Positions 18,130-26,196 of a stretch of DNA of 64,000 nt are shown here, piece after piece. Position 1 is the stretch's first letter, and each line of letters begins with the position of its first letter. Where the stretch lies: the NCBI RefSeq assembly GCF_041915215.1, contig NZ_JAYSBV010000012.1. One strand, given 5' to 3'. The notes under the pieces are model-generated. The model ran no database searches. It saw nothing but the letters and a program-made list of their open reading frames with translations, and was not told where the DNA came from. The translations under genes were made by a program, and so were the position numbers. Source of the DNA: Zoogloea sp021286885. GTDB taxonomy: Bacteria > Pseudomonadota > Gammaproteobacteria > Burkholderiales > Rhodocyclaceae.

Positions 18130-18708
18130 TCAGGCGGCAGCCTTGGATTGTTCGAGGAAATTGCGCAGCATGTCGTGGCCATGCTCGGTGAGGATGGATT
18201 CCGGGTGGAACTGCACGCCTTCCACATGGAAATCCTTGTGGCGCACGCCCATGATCTCGCCGTCTTCGGTCCAGGCGGTCACTTCCAGGCAGTCGGGCAG
18301 GGTTTCGCGCTCGATGGCGAGGGAGTGGTAGCGGGTGCAGGTGACCGGGTTGGGCAGGCCGGAAAACACGCCCTGGTTGAGGTGGTGCACCGGCGAGGTC
18401 TTGCCGTGCATCAGGCGCTTGGCGTGGATGATGTTGCCGCCAAACGCGGCCCCGATGCTCTGGTGGCCCAGGCACACCCCGAGCAGCGGAATCTTGCCGG
18501 CGAATTCGCGGATCGCGGCCACCGAAATACCCGCTTCCGCTGGGGAGCAGGGGCCGGGGGAGACCACGATCTGATCGGGCTTCATCTGCACGATCTGTTC
18601 GATGGTGATTTCGTCATTGCGGTGCACACGCACGTCGGCGCCCAGTTCGCCAAAGTATTGCACCAGGTTGTAGGTGAAGCTGTCGTAGTTGTCGATCATC
18701 AGCAGCAT
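18130..18708 (-). CDS. trpG: Anthranilate synthase glutaminase component (TrpG/PabA type)
   Basis: 192 aa class I glutamine amidotransferase supplying ammonia to TrpE. The N-terminus IDNYDSFTYNLVQY, the oxyanion/nucleophile motif LGVCLGHQ with the catalytic cysteine, and the C-terminal HPESILTEHG with His and Glu of the triad are present. It is a separate gene rather than fused to TrpE. Given its place in the trp block it probably also serves p-aminobenzoate synthesis, as in many betaproteobacteria with one copy (inference). Confidence 0.96.
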   Translation of the reverse strand: MLLMIDNYDSFTYNLVQYFGELGADVRVHRNDEITIEQIVQMKPDQIVVSPGPCSPAEAGISVAAIREFAGKIPLLGVCLGHQSIGAAFGGNIIHAKRLMHGKTSPVHHLNQGVFSGLPNPVTCTRYHSLAIERETLPDCLEVTAWTEDGEIMGVRHKDFHVEGVQFHPESILTEHGHDMLRNFLEQSKAAA

Positions 18709-18871
18709 GGCTAAATCCTTGATCCCCGGGGCCCCCGCTCCGGCTTGGGAATGACGGGGTACCCCTGATTGTGCTTGGGCCGGGATGCCGGAGGGGCATC
18801 CTCAGCAGGTCTGCAAAACATTGAATTGCGTGGTGCATGGCGCGGGCCGCAGGGCGGCCCGGCGGCGGGGC
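18709..18871 (-). other. Structured trpE-trpG spacer with two hairpins
   Basis: The 163-bp gap contains a 7-bp GC-only hairpin right after the trpE stop (arms 18844-18850 and 18854-18860) and a second 7-bp hairpin (18783-18789 with 18795-18801). Near trpG the minus strand reads GTCATTCCC followed by a C/G-rich inverted segment, like a worn copy of the dispersed GTCATTCCC-type palindromes common in proteobacterial genomes. No coding sequence is supported here. Neither hairpin is followed by a T-run, so mRNA processing or partial termination is more likely than full termination. Confidence 0.45.
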
Positions 18872-20347
18872 TCAAAACTTGGTATCGAGCCCGGCTTCGG
18901 CAATTTCGGCGGCACGCAGCATTGCGCGGGCCTTGCTTTGGGTTTCCTGCCATTCGGCTTCGGGGTTGGAGTCGGCCACGATGCCGGCGCCGGCCTGGAC
19001 GTGAATCTGCCCATCCTTGAGCACGGCGGTGCGGATGGCGATGGCCAGGTCCATGTCGCCGTGGAAGCCGATGTAGCCCACCGAACCGGCGTAGATCCCG
19101 CGCTTGGTGGGTTCCAGCTCGTCGATGATTTCCATGGCGCGCAGCTTGGGGGCGCCAGACACGGTGCCCGCCGGGAAGGTGGCGCGCAGCACGGCCAGGG
19201 CGTTGAGGCCGTCCTTGAGCTCGCCTTCCACGTTGGAGACGATGTGCATCACGTGGGAGTAGCGCTCGATGGTGAAGCGGTCAGTCACCCGCACGCTGCC
19301 GGTCTTGGCCACCCGACCACAATCGTTACGGCCCAGATCCAGGAGCTGGACGTGTTCGGCGCGTTCTTTCTCATCGGCCAGCAGGTCGGCTTCGAGGGCC
19401 AGATCTTCGGCTTCATTGTGGCCGCGCTTGCGGGTACCGGCGATGGGCCGCACGGTGACCTTGTCACCCTCCAGCCGCACCAGGATTTCGGGGGAGGCGC
19501 CCACCACATGGAAGTCTTCAAAATTGAAGTAGAACATGTAGGGGGACGGGTTCAGGCTGCGAATCGCCCGGTACAGGGCCAGGGGCGTGGCGCCGAAGGG
19601 CTTGCTCATGCGCTGGGCGAGCACCACCTGCATGATGTCGCCTTCGATGATGTAGTCCTTGGCCTTCTGGACCGCTGCCTTGAAGGCCTCTTCGCCAAAG
19701 CTGGAGACGGCTTCGGTGGGGGCAGCCACCACCTCTTCGGGCATGGGGGCGGGTTCGCGCAGCTTGCCCACCAGCTCTTTCAGGCGGCGCTGGGCGCGGC
19801 GGTAGGCGCCGGGGACTTCCGGCTCGGCGTACACCACCAGGGTCAGCTTGCCGGAGAGGTTGTCGACAATCGCGATCTCTTCGGAGAGCAGCAGCAGGAT
19901 GTCGGGGGTGCCCAGCTCATCCTTCTTTTCGGTCTTGGCCAGACGCGGCTCGATGTAGCGCACGGTGTCGTAGCCAAAACAGCCCACCAGGCCGCCCGCA
20001 AAGCGCGGCAGGGGCTCGTGGCGCTCGGGCACCTTGATGCGGCTCATGAACTCGGAGACGAAGTTGAGCGGGTCGCCGTAGTCCCGGCGCTCCACCAGTC
20101 GGTCGCCGGTGAGCAGCAGCACCGAACGGCCATACACCTCGATGCGGGTGGGCGCGGCCAGGCCGATGATGGAGTAGCGCCCGAAGCGCTCCCCGCCCTG
20201 CACCGATTCGAGCAGGTAGGAATACGGCTTGTTGGCCAGCTTCAGGTAGATGGAGAGGGGGGTATCCAGGTCGGCATAGGTTTCGACGGTGACCGGGATA
20301 CGGTTGTAGCCCTGCTCGGCGAGGGCATTGAATTCGGCTTCAGTCAT
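18872..20347 (-). CDS. trpE: Anthranilate synthase component I
   Basis: 491 aa chorismate-utilising enzyme. The N-terminal regulatory domain retains the tryptophan-feedback element LLESVQGGERFGRYS. The catalytic domain shows SPEILVRLEGD, RPIAGTRKRG, ELDE-type LDLGRNDCGRVAK, FPAGTVSGAPK and GIYAGSVGYIGF. ATG at 20347 has GGAG upstream and is preferred to a start eight codons earlier. Begins the trpEGDC part of the rpe-gph-trp block. Confidence 0.97.
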   Translation of the reverse strand: MTEAEFNALAEQGYNRIPVTVETYADLDTPLSIYLKLANKPYSYLLESVQGGERFGRYSIIGLAAPTRIEVYGRSVLLLTGDRLVERRDYGDPLNFVSEFMSRIKVPERHEPLPRFAGGLVGCFGYDTVRYIEPRLAKTEKKDELGTPDILLLLSEEIAIVDNLSGKLTLVVYAEPEVPGAYRRAQRRLKELVGKLREPAPMPEEVVAAPTEAVSSFGEEAFKAAVQKAKDYIIEGDIMQVVLAQRMSKPFGATPLALYRAIRSLNPSPYMFYFNFEDFHVVGASPEILVRLEGDKVTVRPIAGTRKRGHNEAEDLALEADLLADEKERAEHVQLLDLGRNDCGRVAKTGSVRVTDRFTIERYSHVMHIVSNVEGELKDGLNALAVLRATFPAGTVSGAPKLRAMEIIDELEPTKRGIYAGSVGYIGFHGDMDLAIAIRTAVLKDGQIHVQAGAGIVADSNPEAEWQETQSKARAMLRAAEIAEAGLDTKF

Positions 20348-20534
20348 GGAGACTCCAGAAAAAACGATCAAATACGGTGCAGCTGCCTCCCGGGCGGGAA
20401 GGCCAGGTGATCAGTAAAAGTTCAGAGGCAACGCCATGACCGACCGCCGTACCCGAGAGATGCGCGGATACGTGCGGCGGAGGCCCCCCTTGCGAAGATC
20501 AACCTGCAGGTCACGATGATGTTTTTCCGGAGTA
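20348..20534 (-). other. gph-trpE intergenic leader region
   Basis: 187 bp without a supported gene. The only small frame close to trpE that could be a leader peptide, translating as eight residues ending NFY, contains no tryptophan codons. A short inverted repeat CCTTCCCGCCCGGGAGG and a T-run precede trpE, but I see no convincing attenuator. A trpE promoter may lie here. Confidence 0.3.
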
Positions 20535-21206
20535 TTAGATGCGCTGCAGCAGCAACGGCAGTTCAATGAGGCTGGATACTAGCCCGTCGCATTTGATGCT
20601 GTCCACTAGGACACCTTCACTATACCCATAGGGCACCAGCACCACGGGCATCCCGCAGGCTTGGGCGGCCTGGGCGTCGTTGGCCGAATCGCCCACCATC
20701 AGCGCCTGCTGCACCGCCACACCCAAGGCCGCGCAGGCATGCTGCAGGGGCGCCGGATGGGGCTTCTTGTGGGGCAGCGTATCGCCACCGACCGTTGCCG
20801 CAAAGTAGCGGGCCAGATCCAGCTTTTCCAGCAGGGTGAAGGTGAATTCCTCGGGCTTGTTGGTGACACAGGCCAGCGGCAACCCCACCGCCTGGAGCTG
20901 CTCCAGCCCTTCCCGCACACCCGGATAAAGCAGGCTCTGTTCGCCATTCACCTGGGCGTAGTGGTGGCGGAAGCGGGCCACCGCCGCGTCAATCTCGGCC
21001 TGGGGTGTGTTTTCGTCAGCCCCCAGGCAGCGGCGCACCAGGTTGAGCATCCCCTTGCCGACAAAGGTACGCACCCGCTCCACCGAATGGGGCGGGCGGC
21101 CCAGATCCACCATCATGCGATGGCAGGCCTCGGCCAGGTCGGGGATCGAATCCACCAGGGTGCCGTCCAGGTCGAACAGCACCGCCTTGATGCGCCCGGT
21201 TTCCAT
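20535..21206 (-). CDS. gph: Phosphoglycolate phosphatase
   Basis: 223 aa HAD-superfamily phosphatase. HAD motif I DLDGTLVDSIPDLAEA carries the nucleophilic Asp, motif II is CVTNK, motif III KKPHPAP, and motif IV GDSANDAQAA. The cap domain sits between motifs I and II. Placement between rpe and trpE is the conserved betaproteobacterial order for Gph, which makes glycolate from 2-phosphoglycolate. glcDEF elsewhere in the window could take the product further. It starts four bases after rpe ends. Confidence 0.94.
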   Translation of the reverse strand: METGRIKAVLFDLDGTLVDSIPDLAEACHRMMVDLGRPPHSVERVRTFVGKGMLNLVRRCLGADENTPQAEIDAAVARFRHHYAQVNGEQSLLYPGVREGLEQLQAVGLPLACVTNKPEEFTFTLLEKLDLARYFAATVGGDTLPHKKPHPAPLQHACAALGVAVQQALMVGDSANDAQAAQACGMPVVLVPYGYSEGVLVDSIKCDGLVSSLIELPLLLQRI

Positions 21207-21210
21207 AAAA

Positions 21211-21903
<693 letters not shown>

Positions 21904-22114
21904 GGCGACTCCTGGCCGGGGTAAAACAAAGGCCGGGAGTTTACCCGCCCTGCCCCGGCAGCGCCACGAAACCATCAAAACATCAAAAGCCGGCCCCGCG
22001 TGACGGGCAATGGTTGCGCCCGAGCGGGGCTTGGGCTTCAATAGCGCACCGCGCACGGTCAATTCAGCACACACACACAAGAGACGCCGCCCCCACGGCA
22101 CACAGAGACAGACC

Positions 22115-22501
22115 ATGATCCCCGAGCCCGACAGCCACATCATCGAGATCGAAACCGAAACCCAGTACATCCCGGAACAGTCCGACCCGTCCCGGGACCT
22201 CTACGTGTTCGCCTATCACATCACGATCCGCAACGCCGGCACGGTGGGCGTCCAGCTCATCAGCCGCCACTGGATCATCACCGATGCCCACAACAAGGTG
22301 CAGGAAGTCGAAGGCAGCGGCGTAATCGGCCAGCAGCCCCTGATCCAGCCCGGCGAGCACTTCGAATACACCAGCGGCTGCACCCTGGCCACCCCGGTAG
22401 GCACCATGCAGGGCAGCTACCAAATGGTGGACGAGCACGGCAACGGCTTCGACGCGATGATCCCAGTCTTCGTCCTGGCCATGCCCCGGGTGCTGCACTG
22501 A
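22115..22501 (+). CDS. apaG: ApaG family protein (Co2+/Mg2+ efflux-associated)
   Basis: 128 aa, one DUF525/ApaG domain with an immunoglobulin-like beta sandwich. Typical strings are YVFAYHITIRN, LISRHWIITDA, VEGSGVIGQQP and SGCTLATPVGTMQGSY. Function in bacteria is poorly defined (cobalt/magnesium tolerance phenotypes; possible pyrophosphate binding). The divergent position opposite rpe is a conserved betaproteobacterial arrangement. About 210 bp separate the two starts, with no recognised operator. Confidence 0.94.
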   Translation: MIPEPDSHIIEIETETQYIPEQSDPSRDLYVFAYHITIRNAGTVGVQLISRHWIITDAHNKVQEVEGSGVIGQQPLIQPGEHFEYTSGCTLATPVGTMQGSYQMVDEHGNGFDAMIPVFVLAMPRVLH

Positions 22502-22535
22502 GCCTTACGGCCCGGCGCCAGGCTCAGGCTCAGGC

Positions 22536-22853
22536 TCAGGCCAAGGCCATCACCGGCACATCAAAATGCTCCAGCAGCATCTGCACCACCGAGGCCAGGC
22601 TCAGATGCTCGGCGCTGGTGGGCACCGGCAGCAGGGGCGGGCCGTCTGGTTCGGGAAACTCCAGGTTGATCCCGTAACAGCCCGCCGCCTGGCCGTAGGT
22701 ATATACATAGGCGCTCAGGCCTTCGGTGAGGGCGCTGGCAAAGCCCACGGCCTCTTCCTGGGTCTGCCAGTCTTCGCACAGGCAGACGCCGGCCCGGGCC
22801 AGGGGGCCTGCCACCTGATCGAGCAATTGCTGGATGGAACGGTATTTGGTCAT
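22536..22853 (-). CDS. Conserved-looking small protein of unknown function
   Basis: 105 aa from the ATG at 22853, which has GGGAG upstream. I do not recognise the family. It is soluble with no signal peptide or membrane segment: an N-terminal helical part (about 1-30, with two cysteines at CLCEDW) and a C-terminal region rich in prolines around EPDGPPLLPVP. It lies 87 bp downstream of the rhodanese-ankyrin gene on the same strand and may belong to that unit. Just after its stop a GGCTCA hexamer repeats about three times (22521-22540). Confidence 0.6.
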   Translation of the reverse strand: MTKYRSIQQLLDQVAGPLARAGVCLCEDWQTQEEAVGFASALTEGLSAYVYTYGQAAGCYGINLEFPEPDGPPLLPVPTSAEHLSLASVVQMLLEHFDVPVMALA

Positions 22854-22940
22854 GATCAACTCCCGTAAACACGAAAAACCCGCCACACCTGCCAAACCAA
22901 CCAAACGTGACCAGCGCAGCCTGCGCGTTTGAATGGGCGC

Positions 22941-23741
22941 TCAATTGGCGGTATGGCGGAGCAGCTTGAGGCAGCCCAGGTTGGCGGCCAGATCCACCGC
23001 CCGGGCATCATCGAAGTTGCGGATGTAAGGATCCGCCCCCGCATTCAGGAGCAGTTCCACCACGCCTTCACGCCCGCTGGAGGCGGCGTACATCAGGCAG
23101 GTGGCGCCCATCTCGTTGCAGTTGTCCAGATCAATCCCCGCCTCGATCAGCACCTGCAGGGCCTCCACCTCCCGGGACACACAGGCCAGCCACAGGGCGT
23201 TGTTGCCATCCCCGTTACGCCGCGCCAGATCTACCCCCAGGGCGAGCAATTCCCGCATCAGTGTGGGCTGGCCCAGCAGGGCGGCGCGCATCAGCGGGGT
23301 GAGACCATGCGCCCGGGGGGCATCCAGATCCGCCGGATCAAAGCCGTACTCCGCCACAAAGGCGCGCAGGGCCGGGCTCGCTTCCGGTGGCAGACAGGGC
23401 GTGGGACGCAGCCCGGTACGTACCGCCAGGGCGCCGGCCAGAGGTTCATACCCCCCATCCACGCTGAACACCTGGCCAAAGCGGAAGTCGCAGAACATCT
23501 CCGCATACACCTGGCTGGCGTTACCGTGGTAGCAATAGATCAGCACCGGCACCTCCCGCGCCACCCGGCGCAGCACGCCCCCCAGGCCGGCTTCGGTCAG
23601 GTGCTCGGCCCCGGCCACGTGGGCGCGCTCATAGCTGGCCCGGTCGCGCACGTCGAACAGGGCCAGGGGGCTGGCCGTCTGGCGGGACTGGTGGATCAGA
23701 TCAGCGGCGGTGGCTGCGTCTATGCGTTGAAAGGCGGTCAT
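22941..23741 (-). CDS. Rhodanese domain-ankyrin repeat fusion protein
   Basis: 266 aa. The N-terminal rhodanese-like domain (about 1-105) has the DVRDRASYERAHVAGA substrate-side motif and an active-site loop CYHGNAS with Cys70, the GlpE type of short single-domain sulfurtransferase. The C-terminal half (about 130-266) is made of ankyrin repeats (GLTPLMRAALLGQ, GNNALWLACV, GATCLMYAASSGREGVVELLLNAGADP), which usually bind protein partners. No signal peptide. Its ATG overlaps the stop of the upstream nitroreductase gene by four bases (23738-23741), so the two are translationally coupled and probably act together. The sulfur acceptor is unknown. Confidence 0.85.
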   Translation of the reverse strand: MTAFQRIDAATAADLIHQSRQTASPLALFDVRDRASYERAHVAGAEHLTEAGLGGVLRRVAREVPVLIYCYHGNASQVYAEMFCDFRFGQVFSVDGGYEPLAGALAVRTGLRPTPCLPPEASPALRAFVAEYGFDPADLDAPRAHGLTPLMRAALLGQPTLMRELLALGVDLARRNGDGNNALWLACVSREVEALQVLIEAGIDLDNCNEMGATCLMYAASSGREGVVELLLNAGADPYIRNFDDARAVDLAANLGCLKLLRHTAN

Positions 23742-25321
23742 GGCTGGGTTTCCGTACGGTGGGGGTAGGCGGGCCCGGTTTCGATGCGCGCATCGTCCAC
23801 CGGCAGCCCCAAAGTGAAGTGGTAAAGGCTCTGGAAGCCGGTGTCGTCCAACCCCAGCTGGGCATGCACCGGATCATCAAAGAAGCAGCCGATGCCAGTG
23901 CCGCGCACCCCCGCCGCTTCGGCCTCCAGATACAGCATCTGGCCCAGAAAACCTGCTTCCTGGAGCAGGCGCCGATACAGGGCCGGAGCCTGCTCCACCC
24001 CGGGGGTAAAGCGGGCCAGCATCCCGAGGGCAAGGCAGGACTGGGCGGCAATTTCCTGGTGGCAATGCAGGCTGCGCACCAGGCGCTTCCACGCACTCGC
24101 CTCACTCGCCTGTAACTGATACAGGGCGGTGCCATAGCCCTCCACCGGCGCCAGAGCGCCTTGGCGGGCGGCCTGGACCAGCAGCTCTGGCCCATCTTCA
24201 CCCCGGGGCAGCAAATAGAGCCCCGGCGCAAGGCCTTCAACCCGGTGGATGAAAAGCAGCAGCCCGATACGCCCCGGCATGGCCACGAGGGCCGCCACCA
24301 GCCGGGCGAAAGCAGCGGCGGGAAAGGTGTGACTGCCATCAAAACGCTGGGCGCTGCGTCGCTGGAGCAGCAGGGCCGGCGGGTGGGCGTACGGGATGTC
24401 CAGGGCGGGCGCATCCACCACCGCCCCATCCGCCCCCCGGCTGGCAGCAGCCACCTCGGCCACCACCGGCCAGCGGAACATGGGAAAGCGATCCACCTGG
24501 CTCGCCACCCCGTACCAGCGGCTCTCCTGGGCCACGGCCTGCAAATCCGCCCCATCCGGCAGCGGGGCGGCTCGGCCTGGGGCCAGTTGCAGGCAGACCA
24601 GCAGCTCGGGCTCTTCCAGGGTGACTTCGGCCCGCTTGCCAGGGAATTCGTCTATCCGATCCAGGCCCAGCAGGGCGCCCAGGGTGGCGTGGCCCACACC
24701 TTCCACCCGCACCGCGCCCCATCCCTGGGTGGCTGCCGCGTAGTGGATGCCCGCCAGCGCATGGCCGGTATCCAGCTGACAGTAGCGGAAGGCCCGTTCG
24801 CCGTACTTCCAGGCTTCGCGCCACATCAGGCAGCTCAGGCCCAGGGCAATGGCCGGGCCGGGGGCGAAGGGGCGGTCGTGGGCGGCGCGCAGCTCCAGGC
24901 TGTGGTCTTCGGGGCAGTAGTGATAAAGCCCATCCAGCAAACCCGCGATGCCGGCCACCAGCACATAGGTTTCGACCGGATGCAGATTGCCGCTGGACGG
25001 GTTGGCCCGCACCGCCCAGCGATCCGGCCCCAGGGTTTTCCAGGCGGTGATCCCAAACGAAAGATGGAGCAGCGCTCCCAAGCTGGCGAGCCCCGGGATC
25101 GCGGGGGCAGCGGGCAGCGGGGCGTGCTGTCGGGCCAAGGGGAGCGCCACCCGGGGCGCCCCTGCGTAATGGCGGAAGGGCGCCGGCTGGGCATCCCAAT
25201 CCAGGGTGGATGGCCCTGCCGCGTAGGCCTCAAAGCGGTGCTTGGTGCGCGCATGGTAGGCCGCGACCCGAACACCGGGCGGGGGGCTGTCGATGGCAGG
25301 AGGAGCAAGGGGCGCGGCCAT
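23738..25321 (-). CDS. Tandem SagB/ThcOx-type nitroreductase-fold oxidoreductase
   Basis: 527 aa with two nitroreductase-like halves. The first (about 60-260) has RANPSSGNLHPVETYVLV, matching the SagB/McbC substrate-side signature. The second (about 300-520) has the FMN-binding RRSAQRFDG and a closing GIGCFFDD..LGLDDTGFQSLYHFTLG, also SagB-like. Family members include azoline oxidases of peptide natural-product pathways, but no cyclodehydratase or precursor peptide gene is seen, so that role is not supported. Its stop overlaps the rhodanese-ankyrin start. Cytoplasmic by sequence. Confidence 0.82.
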   Translation of the reverse strand: MAAPLAPPAIDSPPPGVRVAAYHARTKHRFEAYAAGPSTLDWDAQPAPFRHYAGAPRVALPLARQHAPLPAAPAIPGLASLGALLHLSFGITAWKTLGPDRWAVRANPSSGNLHPVETYVLVAGIAGLLDGLYHYCPEDHSLELRAAHDRPFAPGPAIALGLSCLMWREAWKYGERAFRYCQLDTGHALAGIHYAAATQGWGAVRVEGVGHATLGALLGLDRIDEFPGKRAEVTLEEPELLVCLQLAPGRAAPLPDGADLQAVAQESRWYGVASQVDRFPMFRWPVVAEVAAASRGADGAVVDAPALDIPYAHPPALLLQRRSAQRFDGSHTFPAAAFARLVAALVAMPGRIGLLLFIHRVEGLAPGLYLLPRGEDGPELLVQAARQGALAPVEGYGTALYQLQASEASAWKRLVRSLHCHQEIAAQSCLALGMLARFTPGVEQAPALYRRLLQEAGFLGQMLYLEAEAAGVRGTGIGCFFDDPVHAQLGLDDTGFQSLYHFTLGLPVDDARIETGPAYPHRTETQP

Positions 25322-25451
25322 GGGAAACCTGACAATCGGGGTCGGAATGCCCCTCCCCCAGCAAGATCAGTGCCGCCCGGCACAAGCCGCCCGGGCCGGG
25401 CGTGTGCCCCGCATCGAGGGCGCACCTGTGGGGTTTACGACACGCCCGGCG

Positions 25452-26078
25452 CTACAACATCCAGCGCCGGTAGCGAGCCAGGGCCCCATCCTGCCAGCGT
25501 CCCAGCAGGAGCTGGGCGGCCATGGCCCCAAACCAGGCGGTGGCCATGTCGCTCTGGGTATCCCAGGGGTCGCCTTGGGTGCCCAGGAAGGCGTCGGCCC
25601 CCTGCCCCATCATCACGGCGGCCTGCCATTCGATCAGCTCATACAGGGCCGAAATGGCGAGGCAGATGCAGGTAACGAGAAAGAACAGCCAGCCCTGCCC
25701 GCGTACCACGCCCTTGCGGATCAGCATTTCGCGGGCCACCAGGGCGGGCACAAAGCCCTGCATCCAGTGGCCGATCTTGTCGTAGGGATTGCGACTCAGT
25801 TCCAGCCAGTCCTGAAGCCAGAAACCCAGGGGCACTTCAGCATACGTCCAGGCTCCGCCCACGATGAGCACCAGGGCGTGGAGTGCGATCAGCACCTGTA
25901 CCAGCCGGGTGAAAGGGAAGCGGGGATAGCTCAAGATCAGCAGGGGCGCAGCAATAAAAACCGGGGCCACCTCCATCCACCAGGTGGCCCGGTCGTGGGG
26001 CGCCCACCCAGACCAGACCAGGGCGGCCAGCACCAGCATCAGTAAACCGAGGGAAAAACGGGTGTCCGACTGAACCAT
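25452..26078 (-). CDS. DUF2238 (YjdF-like) integral membrane protein
   Basis: 208 aa with about six hydrophobic helices, starting at residue 8 (LGLLMLVLAALVWSGW). The DUF2238 pattern is visible: AEVPLGFWLQDWLELSRNPYDKIGHWMQGF and ALYELIEW with conserved charged residues in membrane segments, then GDPWDTQSDM. Function unknown; E. coli YjdF is the reference member. The ATG at 26078 gives a sensible N-terminus; the longer open frame is rejected. It is divergent from the ABC exporter gene, and the two 5' regions lie within about 120 bp. Confidence 0.88.
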   Translation of the reverse strand: MVQSDTRFSLGLLMLVLAALVWSGWAPHDRATWWMEVAPVFIAAPLLILSYPRFPFTRLVQVLIALHALVLIVGGAWTYAEVPLGFWLQDWLELSRNPYDKIGHWMQGFVPALVAREMLIRKGVVRGQGWLFFLVTCICLAISALYELIEWQAAVMMGQGADAFLGTQGDPWDTQSDMATAWFGAMAAQLLLGRWQDGALARYRRWML

Positions 26079-26196
26079 GGGGGCGCTCCGCGCACAAAAC
26101 CTGATTATGCCCCGCCCCAGGCCCAGAGGATTGACGCCCCCGCCCTGGCTGTCCAGAATCCGCCGCCAACCCTCCAGCCCGCCCCCCCAGACCATC

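Noticed and set aside
20348..20534. Tryptophan leader peptide and attenuator before trpE
   Set aside because: Short frames here lack tandem Trp codons, and no pair of alternative hairpins with a T-run was found.
23738..25321. Azole/thiazole peptide (TOMM) biosynthesis cluster
   Set aside because: The SagB-like enzyme suggested it, but there is no cyclodehydratase (SagC/D, YcaO) and no recognisable precursor peptide in the surrounding genes.
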